Positions 17,806 through 25,758 of a stretch of 64,000 nt of DNA are shown here, piece after piece. The notes below the pieces were generated by a model, which saw nothing but the letters and a program-made list of their open reading frames with translations, had not been told where the DNA came from and did not search any database. Source of the stretch: JAAYOS01 sp050950785. Lineage in GTDB: Bacteria; Bacillota; Clostridia; Oscillospirales; JAAYOS01. A program made the translations under genes and the position numbers. Position 1 is the first letter of the stretch. The number at the start of each line of letters is the position of its first letter. The stretch is taken from assembly GCA_050950785.1 (NCBI GenBank), contig JBMNIG010000029.1:80266-144265 (forward strand), written 5' to 3'.

Positions 17806-18543
17806 ATGAACAACTCGATCAACAGCAATAACAATGACAATCGTGCAAGAGAGATTCTAAGAAATGTCGCGCTCATAAGAGAGCGAATGATGACTGCAGC
17901 AATTTCTGCTGGAAGGAATCCTGACGAGATTTCCCTTGTAGCTGTTTCCAAGTCTTTTGACGCAGAAACTGTCAAGCTTTCTCACGACTGTGCTTTATCT
18001 GCGTATGGTGAAAACCGCGTTCAGGAGATGCTTGCAAAACAGGCAGAGGGTGCCTACGGAAATACTCCTGTGCATATGATTGGAACCCTGCAGAAAAACA
18101 AAGTAAACAAGGTCGTTGGAAAGGTTTCCCTTATCCAATCGGTCGATTCGATCGAGCTTGCTTGTTGCATATCCAGGCGCGCTGTGGCACTAGGTGTTAC
18201 TCAGGAAATTCTCGTGCAAGTCAATATTGGCAGAGAATCGACAAAAGGGGGAGTATATCCCGAATGTGCTGATGAGCTGACGGCTATGATATCAGAGCTA
18301 GACGGGATAAAATTGCGGGGATTGATGGCAATACCACCAAAAACTGAAGTTTCGTCCGAAAATATGAAATATTTCTTGGAAATGTATAAACTCTTAGTTG
18401 ACATAAGAGGGAAAAAATACGATAATATATCTATGGACATCCTATCCATGGGCATGAGTGGAGATTTTGAAGCAGCTATTGCCGGAGGATCGAATATGAT
18501 CCGGATTGGATCGGCAATATTTGGACAAAGAGATTCCCGGTAA
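17806..18543 (+). CDS. ylmE: PLP homeostasis protein (YggS/YlmE family)
   Basis: The 245-aa single-domain alanine-racemase-like fold III protein binds pyridoxal phosphate and buffers its free level. Motifs: LVAVSKSFDAETV with the Schiff-base Lys in AVSK, YGENRVQEM, HMIGTLQKNKVNKVV, VQVNIGRESTKGG, RGLMAIPP, LSMGMSGDFEAAI and GSNMIRIGSAIFG. It is immediately upstream of sepF, the ylmE-ylmF order of Bacillus and Clostridia. Confidence 0.93.
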   Translation: MNNSINSNNNDNRAREILRNVALIRERMMTAAISAGRNPDEISLVAVSKSFDAETVKLSHDCALSAYGENRVQEMLAKQAEGAYGNTPVHMIGTLQKNKVNKVVGKVSLIQSVDSIELACCISRRAVALGVTQEILVQVNIGRESTKGGVYPECADELTAMISELDGIKLRGLMAIPPKTEVSSENMKYFLEMYKLLVDIRGKKYDNISMDILSMGMSGDFEAAIAGGSNMIRIGSAIFGQRDSR

Positions 18544-18597
18544 TATGCCATGTAAGGATATAACTTAGAATATATACCGCACAGGAGGAGAATATAA

Positions 18598-19038
18598 ATG
18601 AGCCTTTTTGATGAACTAAAGCGTCTGGCGAGACCTTATGCAGAAGATAATGAGGACGAGTTTGAAGGCTTTGAACCTCGCTCTGCTATCAGGGAACGCA
18701 GTACCGGCCTGGAAGTAAATCTCGATACTAAGCGCGACAAGGTAGTAAACATACACGCAACAACTCAGCTTTCGGTAGTATTGGTCAAACCTGAGAGATT
18801 TGAAAATGCTGCAGAGATAGCTGATCATCTGCGTGAAAAGAGAACTGTCGTCTTAAACCTTGAGTCAACTAATAAGGACATTGCGCGCAGGCTCCTTGAC
18901 TTCCTGAGCGGTGTAGCATATGCAAATGAGGGGAAAATCAAAAAAGTAGCAAATTCAACTTACATAATCACACCTTTCAATGTTGAAATCCTCGGTGACA
19001 TTATTGATGAGTTGGAAAACAACGGGCTGTACTTTTAA
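18598..19038 (+). CDS. sepF: Cell division protein SepF
   Basis: The 146-aa product starts MSLFDELKRLARPYAED, the amphipathic N-terminus that binds membrane, then an acidic linker and the conserved domain (VVLVKPERFENAAEIADHLREKRTVVLNLE, DIARRLLDFLSGVAYANEGKI, YIITPFNVEI). SepF bundles FtsZ filaments and anchors them. SD AGGAGGA 9 nt upstream. A terminator follows at 19065, so divIVA may have its own promoter or be read through. Confidence 0.94.
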   Translation: MSLFDELKRLARPYAEDNEDEFEGFEPRSAIRERSTGLEVNLDTKRDKVVNIHATTQLSVVLVKPERFENAAEIADHLREKRTVVLNLESTNKDIARRLLDFLSGVAYANEGKIKKVANSTYIITPFNVEILGDIIDELENNGLYF

Positions 19039-19064
19039 CGCAAAATCCGCTGGCGGATAATGGC

Positions 19065-19094
19065 AAAGGCCGGGCGTTAAGTCCGGCCTTTTTC
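19065..19094 (+). terminator. Rho-independent terminator after sepF
   Basis: Perfect 9-bp stem AAAGGCCGG / CCGGCCTTT with a 9-nt loop, followed by TTCG; the T run is formed by the stem end plus two bases. It stands 26 bp past the sepF stop. Confidence 0.75.
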
Positions 19095-19116
19095 GAAATG
19101 TAAGGGAGGTATTGAG

Positions 19117-20088
19117 ATGTTGACACCCCAGGAGGTTCAAGATAAGAAATTCCCTAAGTCTCTTTTTAGCGGATACGATATGGGAGAAGTGGACGACTTC
19201 TTGGACGCTGTCTCGGTTGATTACGCTGCTCTCTACAAGGAAAACGTCGTATTGAAAAATAAGCTGAAGGTGCTGGCTGAAAAGATCGAGGAGTATCGCA
19301 GTGTGGATGCCGCAATGCGAAAAGCATTACTTGCCGCACAGAAGATGGCAGCGGAAATAACCGAAGAAGCGAAGACAAAAAGTGAACAACTGCGTATGAA
19401 AGCCCAGTCCGACTACGAAAACAGCATATCAGCACTGAAAGATAGCATAAGAAACGAGGAGCGAAGGCTTGAAAAACTCCGGGAAGAGACAAGCCGGTTT
19501 GCAGAAGCCTCCATAATTATATATCAGCGGCAGATCGACACATTAAAAAGAATGGTGACCGAACCTGCCGTCAAGAAACCAAGCCCTGTCGATCAGACTG
19601 TGGAAATCATTGAACAGAGCGTAAAGCAGGCAATACATGAGGAGATCCCAGGGGTTCCTACCAGGTCAGCAGAACCATCGAATACATATAATGTGGAAAA
19701 GCAACAGGATCTAGAAGCTGCAGCTCCGGTCAACGAGCCATCAACAGCTGCTGAATATCAAGATCAAACAGATATAGATAGCATCCCTATTGAAAAAGTT
19801 AAGTCAAATGATACAATAATCGAGCGCGATAACGCATTTGTTACCGCTCATTCTGAAACTATTGTAAGTGACAGTTCAGATTCTGGTTACAATAACTATG
19901 ACCTATCTACACTTTTTCCATCCGACACCACGAGCGAAGACACAGAACAAGATACTTTTAACATCAGTGCTAAGAACAACCGTGGTAGAGACCAGCGCAA
20001 GCCAAGGGATGTCAATGTCGGTGGAATGAGCGTGCGTGTGTTTGAAATGGATCTCAGTTCAGACAAAAAAGATGACAATACGATATAA
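19117..20088 (+). CDS. divIVA: DivIVA-family cell division / pole-marking protein
   Basis: The 323-aa product has the DivIVA membrane-binding start (MLTPQEVQDKKFPKSLFSGYDMGEVDDFLD) and then coiled coil (about 35-150: YKENVVLKNKLKVLAEKIEEY...). DivIVA senses curved membrane at septa and poles and recruits Min or wall-growth proteins. The C-terminal half (about 160-323) is a long, acidic, low-complexity tail rich in E, D, S and T, longer than the about 165 aa of Bacillus DivIVA. SD GGGAGG 8 nt upstream. It follows sepF and precedes ileS, the common Firmicute order. Confidence 0.9.
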   Translation: MLTPQEVQDKKFPKSLFSGYDMGEVDDFLDAVSVDYAALYKENVVLKNKLKVLAEKIEEYRSVDAAMRKALLAAQKMAAEITEEAKTKSEQLRMKAQSDYENSISALKDSIRNEERRLEKLREETSRFAEASIIIYQRQIDTLKRMVTEPAVKKPSPVDQTVEIIEQSVKQAIHEEIPGVPTRSAEPSNTYNVEKQQDLEAAAPVNEPSTAAEYQDQTDIDSIPIEKVKSNDTIIERDNAFVTAHSETIVSDSSDSGYNNYDLSTLFPSDTTSEDTEQDTFNISAKNNRGRDQRKPRDVNVGGMSVRVFEMDLSSDKKDDNTI

Positions 20089-20182
20089 CAGTTATATAAT
20101 ACGAAAATCAGATCATATAGGCCAATAACAGCCATGCGGAAATCAGTCCGCGATTTGATCCATCAGCAAAGGAGTAGTTCCA

Positions 20183-22990
20183 ATGGCACTTGACTATAAT
20201 AAAACATTAAATTTGCCAAAAACAGATTTCCCTATGCGTGCCGGGTTGCCAAACCGTGAGCCGGGTTTTTTAAAGCAGTGGGAAGATGACAAGGTATTTG
20301 AGGAGTTATTAAAAAAGAATAAAGGGAAACCCAAATATGTCCTTCACGATGGCCCTCCCTTTTCAAACGGGAACATTCACATGGGGACAGCCCTCAACAA
20401 GGTTTTGAAGGACTTCATTAACCGTTACAAAGCTATGTGTGGTTATTACACCCCTTATAAGCCGGGCTGGGATAACCACGGAATGCCCATTGAAAGTGCA
20501 ATAATAAAAAAGAGCAAGCTTGATCGCAAAAAGATGACGATCCCCGAATTTCGCAATAAATGCAGGGAGTTTGCCGAGTCTTTTGTAGATATTCAGAGAG
20601 AACAGTTTATACGACTTGGAGTGATGGGGGATTGGGAGAACCCATATCTCACCATGGATCCGAAGTTCGAAGAGGAAGAGGTAAAGGTCTTTGGGGAGAT
20701 GTATCAGAAGGGATATATCTACAAAGGTCTTAAACCCGTTTATTGGTGTCCTCATGACGAGACAGCACTGGCTGAGGCCGAAATAGAGTATTTTGACGAT
20801 CCGGTAGAATCTATTTATGTCAAATTTAGGGTGACAGACGATTTGGGTAAATTTTCAGGAGTCTGTGATATTGATAAGCTCTATTTTGTCATATGGACTA
20901 CAACTACCTGGTCACTTCCCGGTAACCTCGCAATTGCGCTTAATCCTTCTGAGGAGTATGCACTTGCACGTGTTCCTTCAGGAGAGACATATATAATGGC
21001 GAAGGCCTTGATCGATAAAGTAATGAACTTTGCAGGCCATACAGACTATGAGATCATTCATGAATTTGAAGGTGTGCAGGTCGAAGGAATGAAGGCAAGG
21101 CACCCGTTCCTTGACAGAGAGAGTCTGCTAGTCTTAGCCGACTATGTTACTATGGACTCAGGAACAGGGTGTGTCCACACTGCACCTGCTCATGGTCTTG
21201 AGGACTATGAGTCGGGTAGAAAGTACAATTTGCCCGATATAACACCTATCGACGACAGAGGATATATGACATCCGAAGCAGGTAGCTTTGAAGGTCTCTA
21301 TTATGAAAAAGCAGCAGACGCTATTCTAGAACACCTAAAAGAGACCGGGGCACTGTTTGCAAGCGAACAGCTGATCCACTCTTATCCTCACTGCTGGCGC
21401 TGCAAAGATCCTGTTATCTACCGTGCCACATCACAGTGGTTTTGTTCAGTAGAGGCCTTTAAGGATGAGGCTGAAAAGGCCTGCAGACAGGTGAAATGGA
21501 TCCCCGCTTGGGGTGAGGAACGGATCGTAAGCATGATCCGCGACAGGGCCGACTGGTGTATTTCCCGGCAACGTCATTGGGGTCTACCGATCCCTGTGTT
21601 CTATTGTGAAGACTGTGAAAAACCTGTTTGCACTCCGGAAACTATTGATGCGGTTTCCAAACTGTTTGGCCAATTTGGATCGAACGTTTGGTATGAAAGG
21701 GAAGCTAAGGACATCCTGCCTGAGGGCTTTGTATGTCCTCACTGCGGTGGAAAGACCTTTACAAAGGAAACCGATACCCTTGACGGTTGGTTTGATTCCG
21801 GTTCATCGCATTTTGCTTCACTTGACAAGCAGGAAGACGCTACTTGGCCAGCTGACCTATATCTTGAAGGATCAGATCAGTACCGCGGATGGTTCCAGTC
21901 ATCCATGCTTACTGCAGTGGCAACAAAGGGAACAGCTCCTTATAAAGCAGTTCTGACTCACGGCTGGGTTGTAGACGGTGAAGGTAAGGCAATGCACAAA
22001 TCACTTGGAAACACCATCGCCCCTGAAGATATCATCAAGGTATATGGTGCCGATCTACTGCGTCTTTGGGTAGCATCAAGTGACTACAGGGCTGATGTAC
22101 GCGTTTCTGATGCGATCTTCAAACAGCTGTCTCAAGCCTATCTGAAAATAAGAAACACAGCGCGTTATATCCTTGGAAACCTAAACGGCTTTGATCCAAA
22201 CGATCTCGTCCCGTACAACGAACTGGAAGAACTGGACCGTTGGGCTTTGATGAAGCTGGACCAGCTTACAGAGCGTGTATTAAGGGCATATGATGATTTT
22301 GAATATCATATCATCTCCCACTCGATCCATAATTTCTGCGTTGTTGATATGTCAAACTTCTACCTGGATGTGATCAAGGACAGACTTTATTGCGAAGGCA
22401 GTGACAGTCTCTCTTATCGCAGTGCCCAAACAACTATGTATATCATTCTTGATGCAATGGTTCGTATGCTGGCACCGATCCTTGCTTTCACCTCGGACGA
22501 GATATGGCAAGCCATGCCACACGCAGATGGCGACGATCCTCGTCATGTGGTGTTCAACTCTATGGCGGTTACCCATCCTGAATACCGTTTTGATGCTGAA
22601 ATGACCGAAAAGTGGGATAAGATAGTCCTGCTGAGGGATGGAGTAAACCTGGCGCTTGAACAGGCACGTGCCGAGAAGAAAATCGGCAAATCCCTGGAAG
22701 CCAAGGTGACATTGAACTGCAGTGAAGATACACTCGAATTTGCAAAATCACTTGAGAAATTCCTTCCCACGTTGTTTATTGTATCGCAGGTATACGTAGA
22801 CAGCGGTACTGTAGGTGAACCCTGTGAGGGAATTGAAGGTGTTCGAATAGTCGTTGACAGTGCCGACGGAGAAAAGTGCCCGCGTTGTTGGAGCTTTTCC
22901 CTGGATGTTGGCAAGGATGACGATCATCCAACGCTCTGCGCTCGCTGTGCGAATGTAGTTAAAACTTTTTATCACGATCACGAGATGTAA
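20183..22990 (+). CDS. ileS: Isoleucyl-tRNA synthetase
   Basis: The 935-aa class I synthetase has the HIGH motif as GNIHMG (near residue 62) within HDGPPFSNGNIHMG, the CP1 editing domain (TTTTWSLPGNLAIALNP, TGCVHTAPAHG), the KMSKS region as AMHKSLGN near 600, and a C-terminal zinc-binding motif KCPRCWSF...LCARC near 898. Length matches the bacterial type with C-terminal zinc finger. The 94-bp gap after divIVA has an SD (AAAGGAG) but no room for a T-box leader. Confidence 0.97.
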   Translation: MALDYNKTLNLPKTDFPMRAGLPNREPGFLKQWEDDKVFEELLKKNKGKPKYVLHDGPPFSNGNIHMGTALNKVLKDFINRYKAMCGYYTPYKPGWDNHGMPIESAIIKKSKLDRKKMTIPEFRNKCREFAESFVDIQREQFIRLGVMGDWENPYLTMDPKFEEEEVKVFGEMYQKGYIYKGLKPVYWCPHDETALAEAEIEYFDDPVESIYVKFRVTDDLGKFSGVCDIDKLYFVIWTTTTWSLPGNLAIALNPSEEYALARVPSGETYIMAKALIDKVMNFAGHTDYEIIHEFEGVQVEGMKARHPFLDRESLLVLADYVTMDSGTGCVHTAPAHGLEDYESGRKYNLPDITPIDDRGYMTSEAGSFEGLYYEKAADAILEHLKETGALFASEQLIHSYPHCWRCKDPVIYRATSQWFCSVEAFKDEAEKACRQVKWIPAWGEERIVSMIRDRADWCISRQRHWGLPIPVFYCEDCEKPVCTPETIDAVSKLFGQFGSNVWYEREAKDILPEGFVCPHCGGKTFTKETDTLDGWFDSGSSHFASLDKQEDATWPADLYLEGSDQYRGWFQSSMLTAVATKGTAPYKAVLTHGWVVDGEGKAMHKSLGNTIAPEDIIKVYGADLLRLWVASSDYRADVRVSDAIFKQLSQAYLKIRNTARYILGNLNGFDPNDLVPYNELEELDRWALMKLDQLTERVLRAYDDFEYHIISHSIHNFCVVDMSNFYLDVIKDRLYCEGSDSLSYRSAQTTMYIILDAMVRMLAPILAFTSDEIWQAMPHADGDDPRHVVFNSMAVTHPEYRFDAEMTEKWDKIVLLRDGVNLALEQARAEKKIGKSLEAKVTLNCSEDTLEFAKSLEKFLPTLFIVSQVYVDSGTVGEPCEGIEGVRIVVDSADGEKCPRCWSFSLDVGKDDDHPTLCARCANVVKTFYHDHEM

Positions 22991-23007
22991 CCTGTTTTGT
23001 TAGACCG

Positions 23008-23038
23008 GGTGGGACGGGGGCGTAGTCCCTGTCCCGCC
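23008..23038 (+). terminator. GC-rich hairpin after ileS
   Basis: GGTGGGACGGGG pairs with CCCTGTCCCGCC (two G-U pairs) around a short loop, starting 18 bp past ileS. The U tract is weak (TTATAAATTT), so it may attenuate rather than stop transcription into lspA. Confidence 0.5.
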
Positions 23039-23090
23039 TTATAAATTTACGAAAAAATCCGGTGCTGTAACCGGATCTGGAGGTAGCTGA

Positions 23091-23639
23091 ATGCTTTACC
23101 TGTTGTTGGCTGTCATTATAGCGGTTACCGATCAGTTGGTAAAAAACTGGGCAGTACTTAATCTCAGGGGCAGAGGAACTGTAGAGTTTGTCCCCGGCAT
23201 TCTGAACTTTTATTATGCCGAAAACACCGGTGCCGCTTTCAGTATACTTCGCAACCAGCGTTGGCTTTTTATAAGTGTGTCGATTATAGCAGTTATAGTT
23301 ATTATTTACATTATTCTATTCAAAAAGATACGGTCGGTGTGGGGACTGCTCCCGCTTTCAATGGTGCTTGGAGGTGCTGTTGGAAATTTGATCGACCGCA
23401 TTGCCAACGGTTATGTAGTGGACATGTTTGAATTTGCCTTTGTCCGATTTGCCATTTTTAATGTTGCCGATATATTTGTTACCGTTGGTGGTATCCTGTT
23501 TTGTATATACTATCTGTACGCAGAAACTGTGAAACTAAAAAAATCCGAAGCTTTTGCAGCGGCTGAGAACTCTCAGGATGAAGACAGTAGCGGTGAAGTG
23601 GCTGGACAGCCTTACACGGAGGGCGAAGAAAATAAGTAA
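23091..23639 (+). CDS. lspA: Lipoprotein signal peptidase (signal peptidase II)
   Basis: The 182-aa polytopic membrane aspartyl protease cleaves prolipoprotein signal peptides before the lipidated Cys. Four hydrophobic segments are visible, with conserved TDQLVKNW at the N-terminus, ENTGAAFSI, and the two catalytic Asp motifs GGAVGNLIDR and FNVADIF. The C-terminal about 30 residues are a hydrophilic extension. Substrates within this window include the lipoproteins encoded at 25759-28833 and 57601-59244. The rluD frame overlaps its 3' end. Confidence 0.94.
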   Translation: MLYLLLAVIIAVTDQLVKNWAVLNLRGRGTVEFVPGILNFYYAENTGAAFSILRNQRWLFISVSIIAVIVIIYIILFKKIRSVWGLLPLSMVLGGAVGNLIDRIANGYVVDMFEFAFVRFAIFNVADIFVTVGGILFCIYYLYAETVKLKKSEAFAAAENSQDEDSSGEVAGQPYTEGEENK

Positions 23640-24591
23640 ACTGAAGGGACAGGACACAGAAAAAAAAGTAATTGTAGTCAAAGAGGATCAGACGGGTGAG
23701 CGTCTGGATACCATTTTGGCATCTTTATTAGAGATGAGTCGCAGCTCGATCCAGAAGCTTATTGAAGACGGCTCTGTGACATTGGGCGGCAAAAGTATCA
23801 AGAAAAATCACAAGGCATCAGCAGGTGAAGTCTTTGAGATAAAGATACCCGAGCCTGTCGATGAAAAGCTTTATCCGGTGAAAATGGCACTCGACATTGT
23901 CTATGAGGACGAAGCCATAATTGCTGTGAACAAACCTAAGGGGATGGTTGTTCACCCCGCACCGGGCCACACTGATGATACACTTGTCAATGCATTGCTT
24001 GCGCACTGCGGAGAAAGCCTGTCAACGATAAATGGAGAGTTCCGCCCGGGAATCGTTCACCGGATCGACAAGGACACCTCCGGAATTCTATTGGTGGCAA
24101 AAAACGACAGTGCACACCTCTGCTTGTCAAGACAAATCAAATCCCGTTCAGCAGTTCGAGTTTATGAAGCAGTAGTGAGGGGAAACTTCATAGAGGACAG
24201 TGGACGCGTTGAAGCTCCTATCGGACGACATCCTGTTTACAGAAAAAAGATGGCGGTCACCGACAAAAATTCTCGATATGCAGCAACAGACTGGGAAGTG
24301 ATTACGAGATACCCCGGAAACTCAGACATACCGACATACACCCATATTCGATGTATCCTAGATACCGGGCGCACCCATCAGATTCGCGTTCATATGGCAC
24401 ATATCGGACATCCTGTTGCCGGTGATTCTTTATATGGTGGGAAAAGAAGCGAGTTTGGACTTCAAGGACAGTGCCTGCATGCGAAGAGTATTGAATTTGA
24501 CCACCCGGTAACCGGTGAAAGAATGCTACTCGAGACAGATTTACCTGAAGACTTTAAAAGAGTATTGACAATACTACAGAGAAGGGTGTAA
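23578..24591 (+). CDS. rluD: RluD-family 23S rRNA pseudouridine synthase
   Basis: An N-terminal S4 domain (TGERLDTILASLLEMSRSSIQKLIEDGSV) is followed by the RluA-type catalytic domain: INKPKGMVVHP-like VNKPKGMVVHPAPGH, the catalytic Asp motif HRIDKDTSGILLVAKN, and RTHQIRVHMAHIGHPVAGDSLYG. In Bacillus the equivalent is ylyB, next to lspA as here. ATG 23578 overlaps lspA by 62 bp but lacks a good SD; no better in-frame start lies before the S4 domain, so the start is uncertain. Target uridines are inferred only. Confidence 0.88.
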   Translation: MKTVAVKWLDSLTRRAKKISKLKGQDTEKKVIVVKEDQTGERLDTILASLLEMSRSSIQKLIEDGSVTLGGKSIKKNHKASAGEVFEIKIPEPVDEKLYPVKMALDIVYEDEAIIAVNKPKGMVVHPAPGHTDDTLVNALLAHCGESLSTINGEFRPGIVHRIDKDTSGILLVAKNDSAHLCLSRQIKSRSAVRVYEAVVRGNFIEDSGRVEAPIGRHPVYRKKMAVTDKNSRYAATDWEVITRYPGNSDIPTYTHIRCILDTGRTHQIRVHMAHIGHPVAGDSLYGGKRSEFGLQGQCLHAKSIEFDHPVTGERMLLETDLPEDFKRVLTILQRRV

Positions 24592-24605
24592 ACTATAAAA
24601 AAAGA

Positions 24606-24757
24606 TGTAGGGGGGCTGGCGGCAAGCCGGCTGAGAGGAAACCTGACTGCGGTTTCGACCCGGGAACCTGATCCGGATAATGCCGGCGTAGGGAAACATA
24701 AATAATTGTTGAAGCTACGCCGCATTTTATACTATATCAGGTATAAGATGCGGTTTT
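24606..24757 (+). promoter_or_regulatory. TPP (THI-box) riboswitch with terminator/antiterminator
   Basis: The aptamer core is plain: GGGGGCTGGC...GCCGGCTGAGAGG, then ACCCGGGAACCTGATCCGGATAATGCCGGCGTAGGGAAA, at 24608-24697. Downstream, CCGCATTTTATAC (24720-24732) pairs with GTATAAGATGCGG (24741-24753), followed by TTTTCT: a terminator. CGGCGTAG inside the aptamer (24684-24691) is the exact complement of CTACGCCG (24715-24722), which overlaps the terminator's first arm by three bases. So bound TPP should free the terminator and unbound RNA should form the antiterminator. It controls thiT. Confidence 0.95.
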
Positions 24758-24895
24758 CTATATAGGTTTCGAACACATCTTTTTTGAAATTCAAATATGG
24801 GCAGGTTCTGGCTCTATTACTGCATTTAGAGAGATATCGATCTTTAGGCGGGATAAGTCGATACAAGTCTGCTCAAGAATACAAAGGAGATTGTT

Positions 24896-25426
24896 ATGAC
24901 AAAGAAATTCACAAAGACGCGTATAGTTACTGAAAGTGCTATACTTATTGCGATGGCGTTTGTTCTGAGCTTGTTTAAGTTGTGGCGTATGCCAATGGGT
25001 GGCAGTGTAACTGTTGTTTCTATGCTTCCAATATTGCTGATTGGATATCGGCACGGACTTGGATGGGGATTGATATCGGGACTTGTTTATTCGCTACTGC
25101 AATTTGTTGAGTCGCCCTATTTTCTGACACCGGTGCAGCTTTTACTTGATTACGTGCTGGCCTTTACGGTCTTGGGTGTTACAGGCTTTTTCAGAGACAA
25201 GAAATACGGTTTTCAAATTGGTACTATCTTAGGGATATTCGGAAGATTTATATGTCTAGTACTTTCGGGAGTTATCTTCTACGGCATGTATGCTGCTGAT
25301 GCAGGTTTTGAGTCACCCCTTGTCTACTCAATAGTTTACAACGGTTCATACCTACTTCCCGAACTTATCCTTACCCTAATAGTCGGAACGATCGTGGTAG
25401 GAGTTCTCAAAAAAATGCGACTGTAA
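24896..25426 (+). CDS. thiT: Thiamine transporter S component of an ECF transporter
   Basis: The 176-aa protein has six hydrophobic segments and matches ThiT: an N-terminal K/R/T-rich start, ESAILIAMAFVLSLFKLWRMPMGGSVT, LPILLIGYRHGLGWGLISGLVYSLLQF, then LDYVLAFTVLGVTGFF. It captures thiamine and works with a shared EcfAAT energising module, which is not in this window. SD AAAGGAG 8 nt upstream. The TPP riboswitch in its leader confirms the substrate. Terminator at 25532. Confidence 0.93.
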   Translation: MTKKFTKTRIVTESAILIAMAFVLSLFKLWRMPMGGSVTVVSMLPILLIGYRHGLGWGLISGLVYSLLQFVESPYFLTPVQLLLDYVLAFTVLGVTGFFRDKKYGFQIGTILGIFGRFICLVLSGVIFYGMYAADAGFESPLVYSIVYNGSYLLPELILTLIVGTIVVGVLKKMRL

Positions 25427-25531
25427 TTTTGCGACCGTAATTTATTGGTCTGTGAGGCTCCTTGGTTCAGTACACACACATACATCAATAAATTTTGAGT
25501 AACCTCATAAATAATTCATAACATATAAGAA

Positions 25532-25572
25532 AGACACGTACTGGAGATTCACTTCAGTGCGTGTCTTTTTTT
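25532..25572 (+). terminator. Rho-independent terminator after thiT
   Basis: AGACACGTACTG pairs with CAGTGCGTGTCT across a short loop and is followed by a run of seven T. The rest of the 25427-25758 gap shows nothing recognisable. Confidence 0.85.
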
Positions 25573-25758
25573 GGATCATTGTCAATTGTGGTGCTAAAAG
25601 TCAACTGTTGGGGTAGTCAATTCTATACCACCAATTTGGAACCCAAGAATTTTTTATTGTTCGATTATACAAATGAACTCTATATTAAGCAGAGCTATAG
25701 GACTCTTAATTAGGATTAATCAAAATTAGGATCAGTTTGCATTGTAAGTGTGGGTTTA

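Noticed and set aside
20089..20182. T-box leader before ileS
   Set aside because: Only 94 bp separate divIVA and ileS, with no specifier or T-box sequence.
24597..24760. Separate terminator for rluD before the riboswitch
   Set aside because: No second hairpin with a T run was found between the rluD stop and the aptamer.
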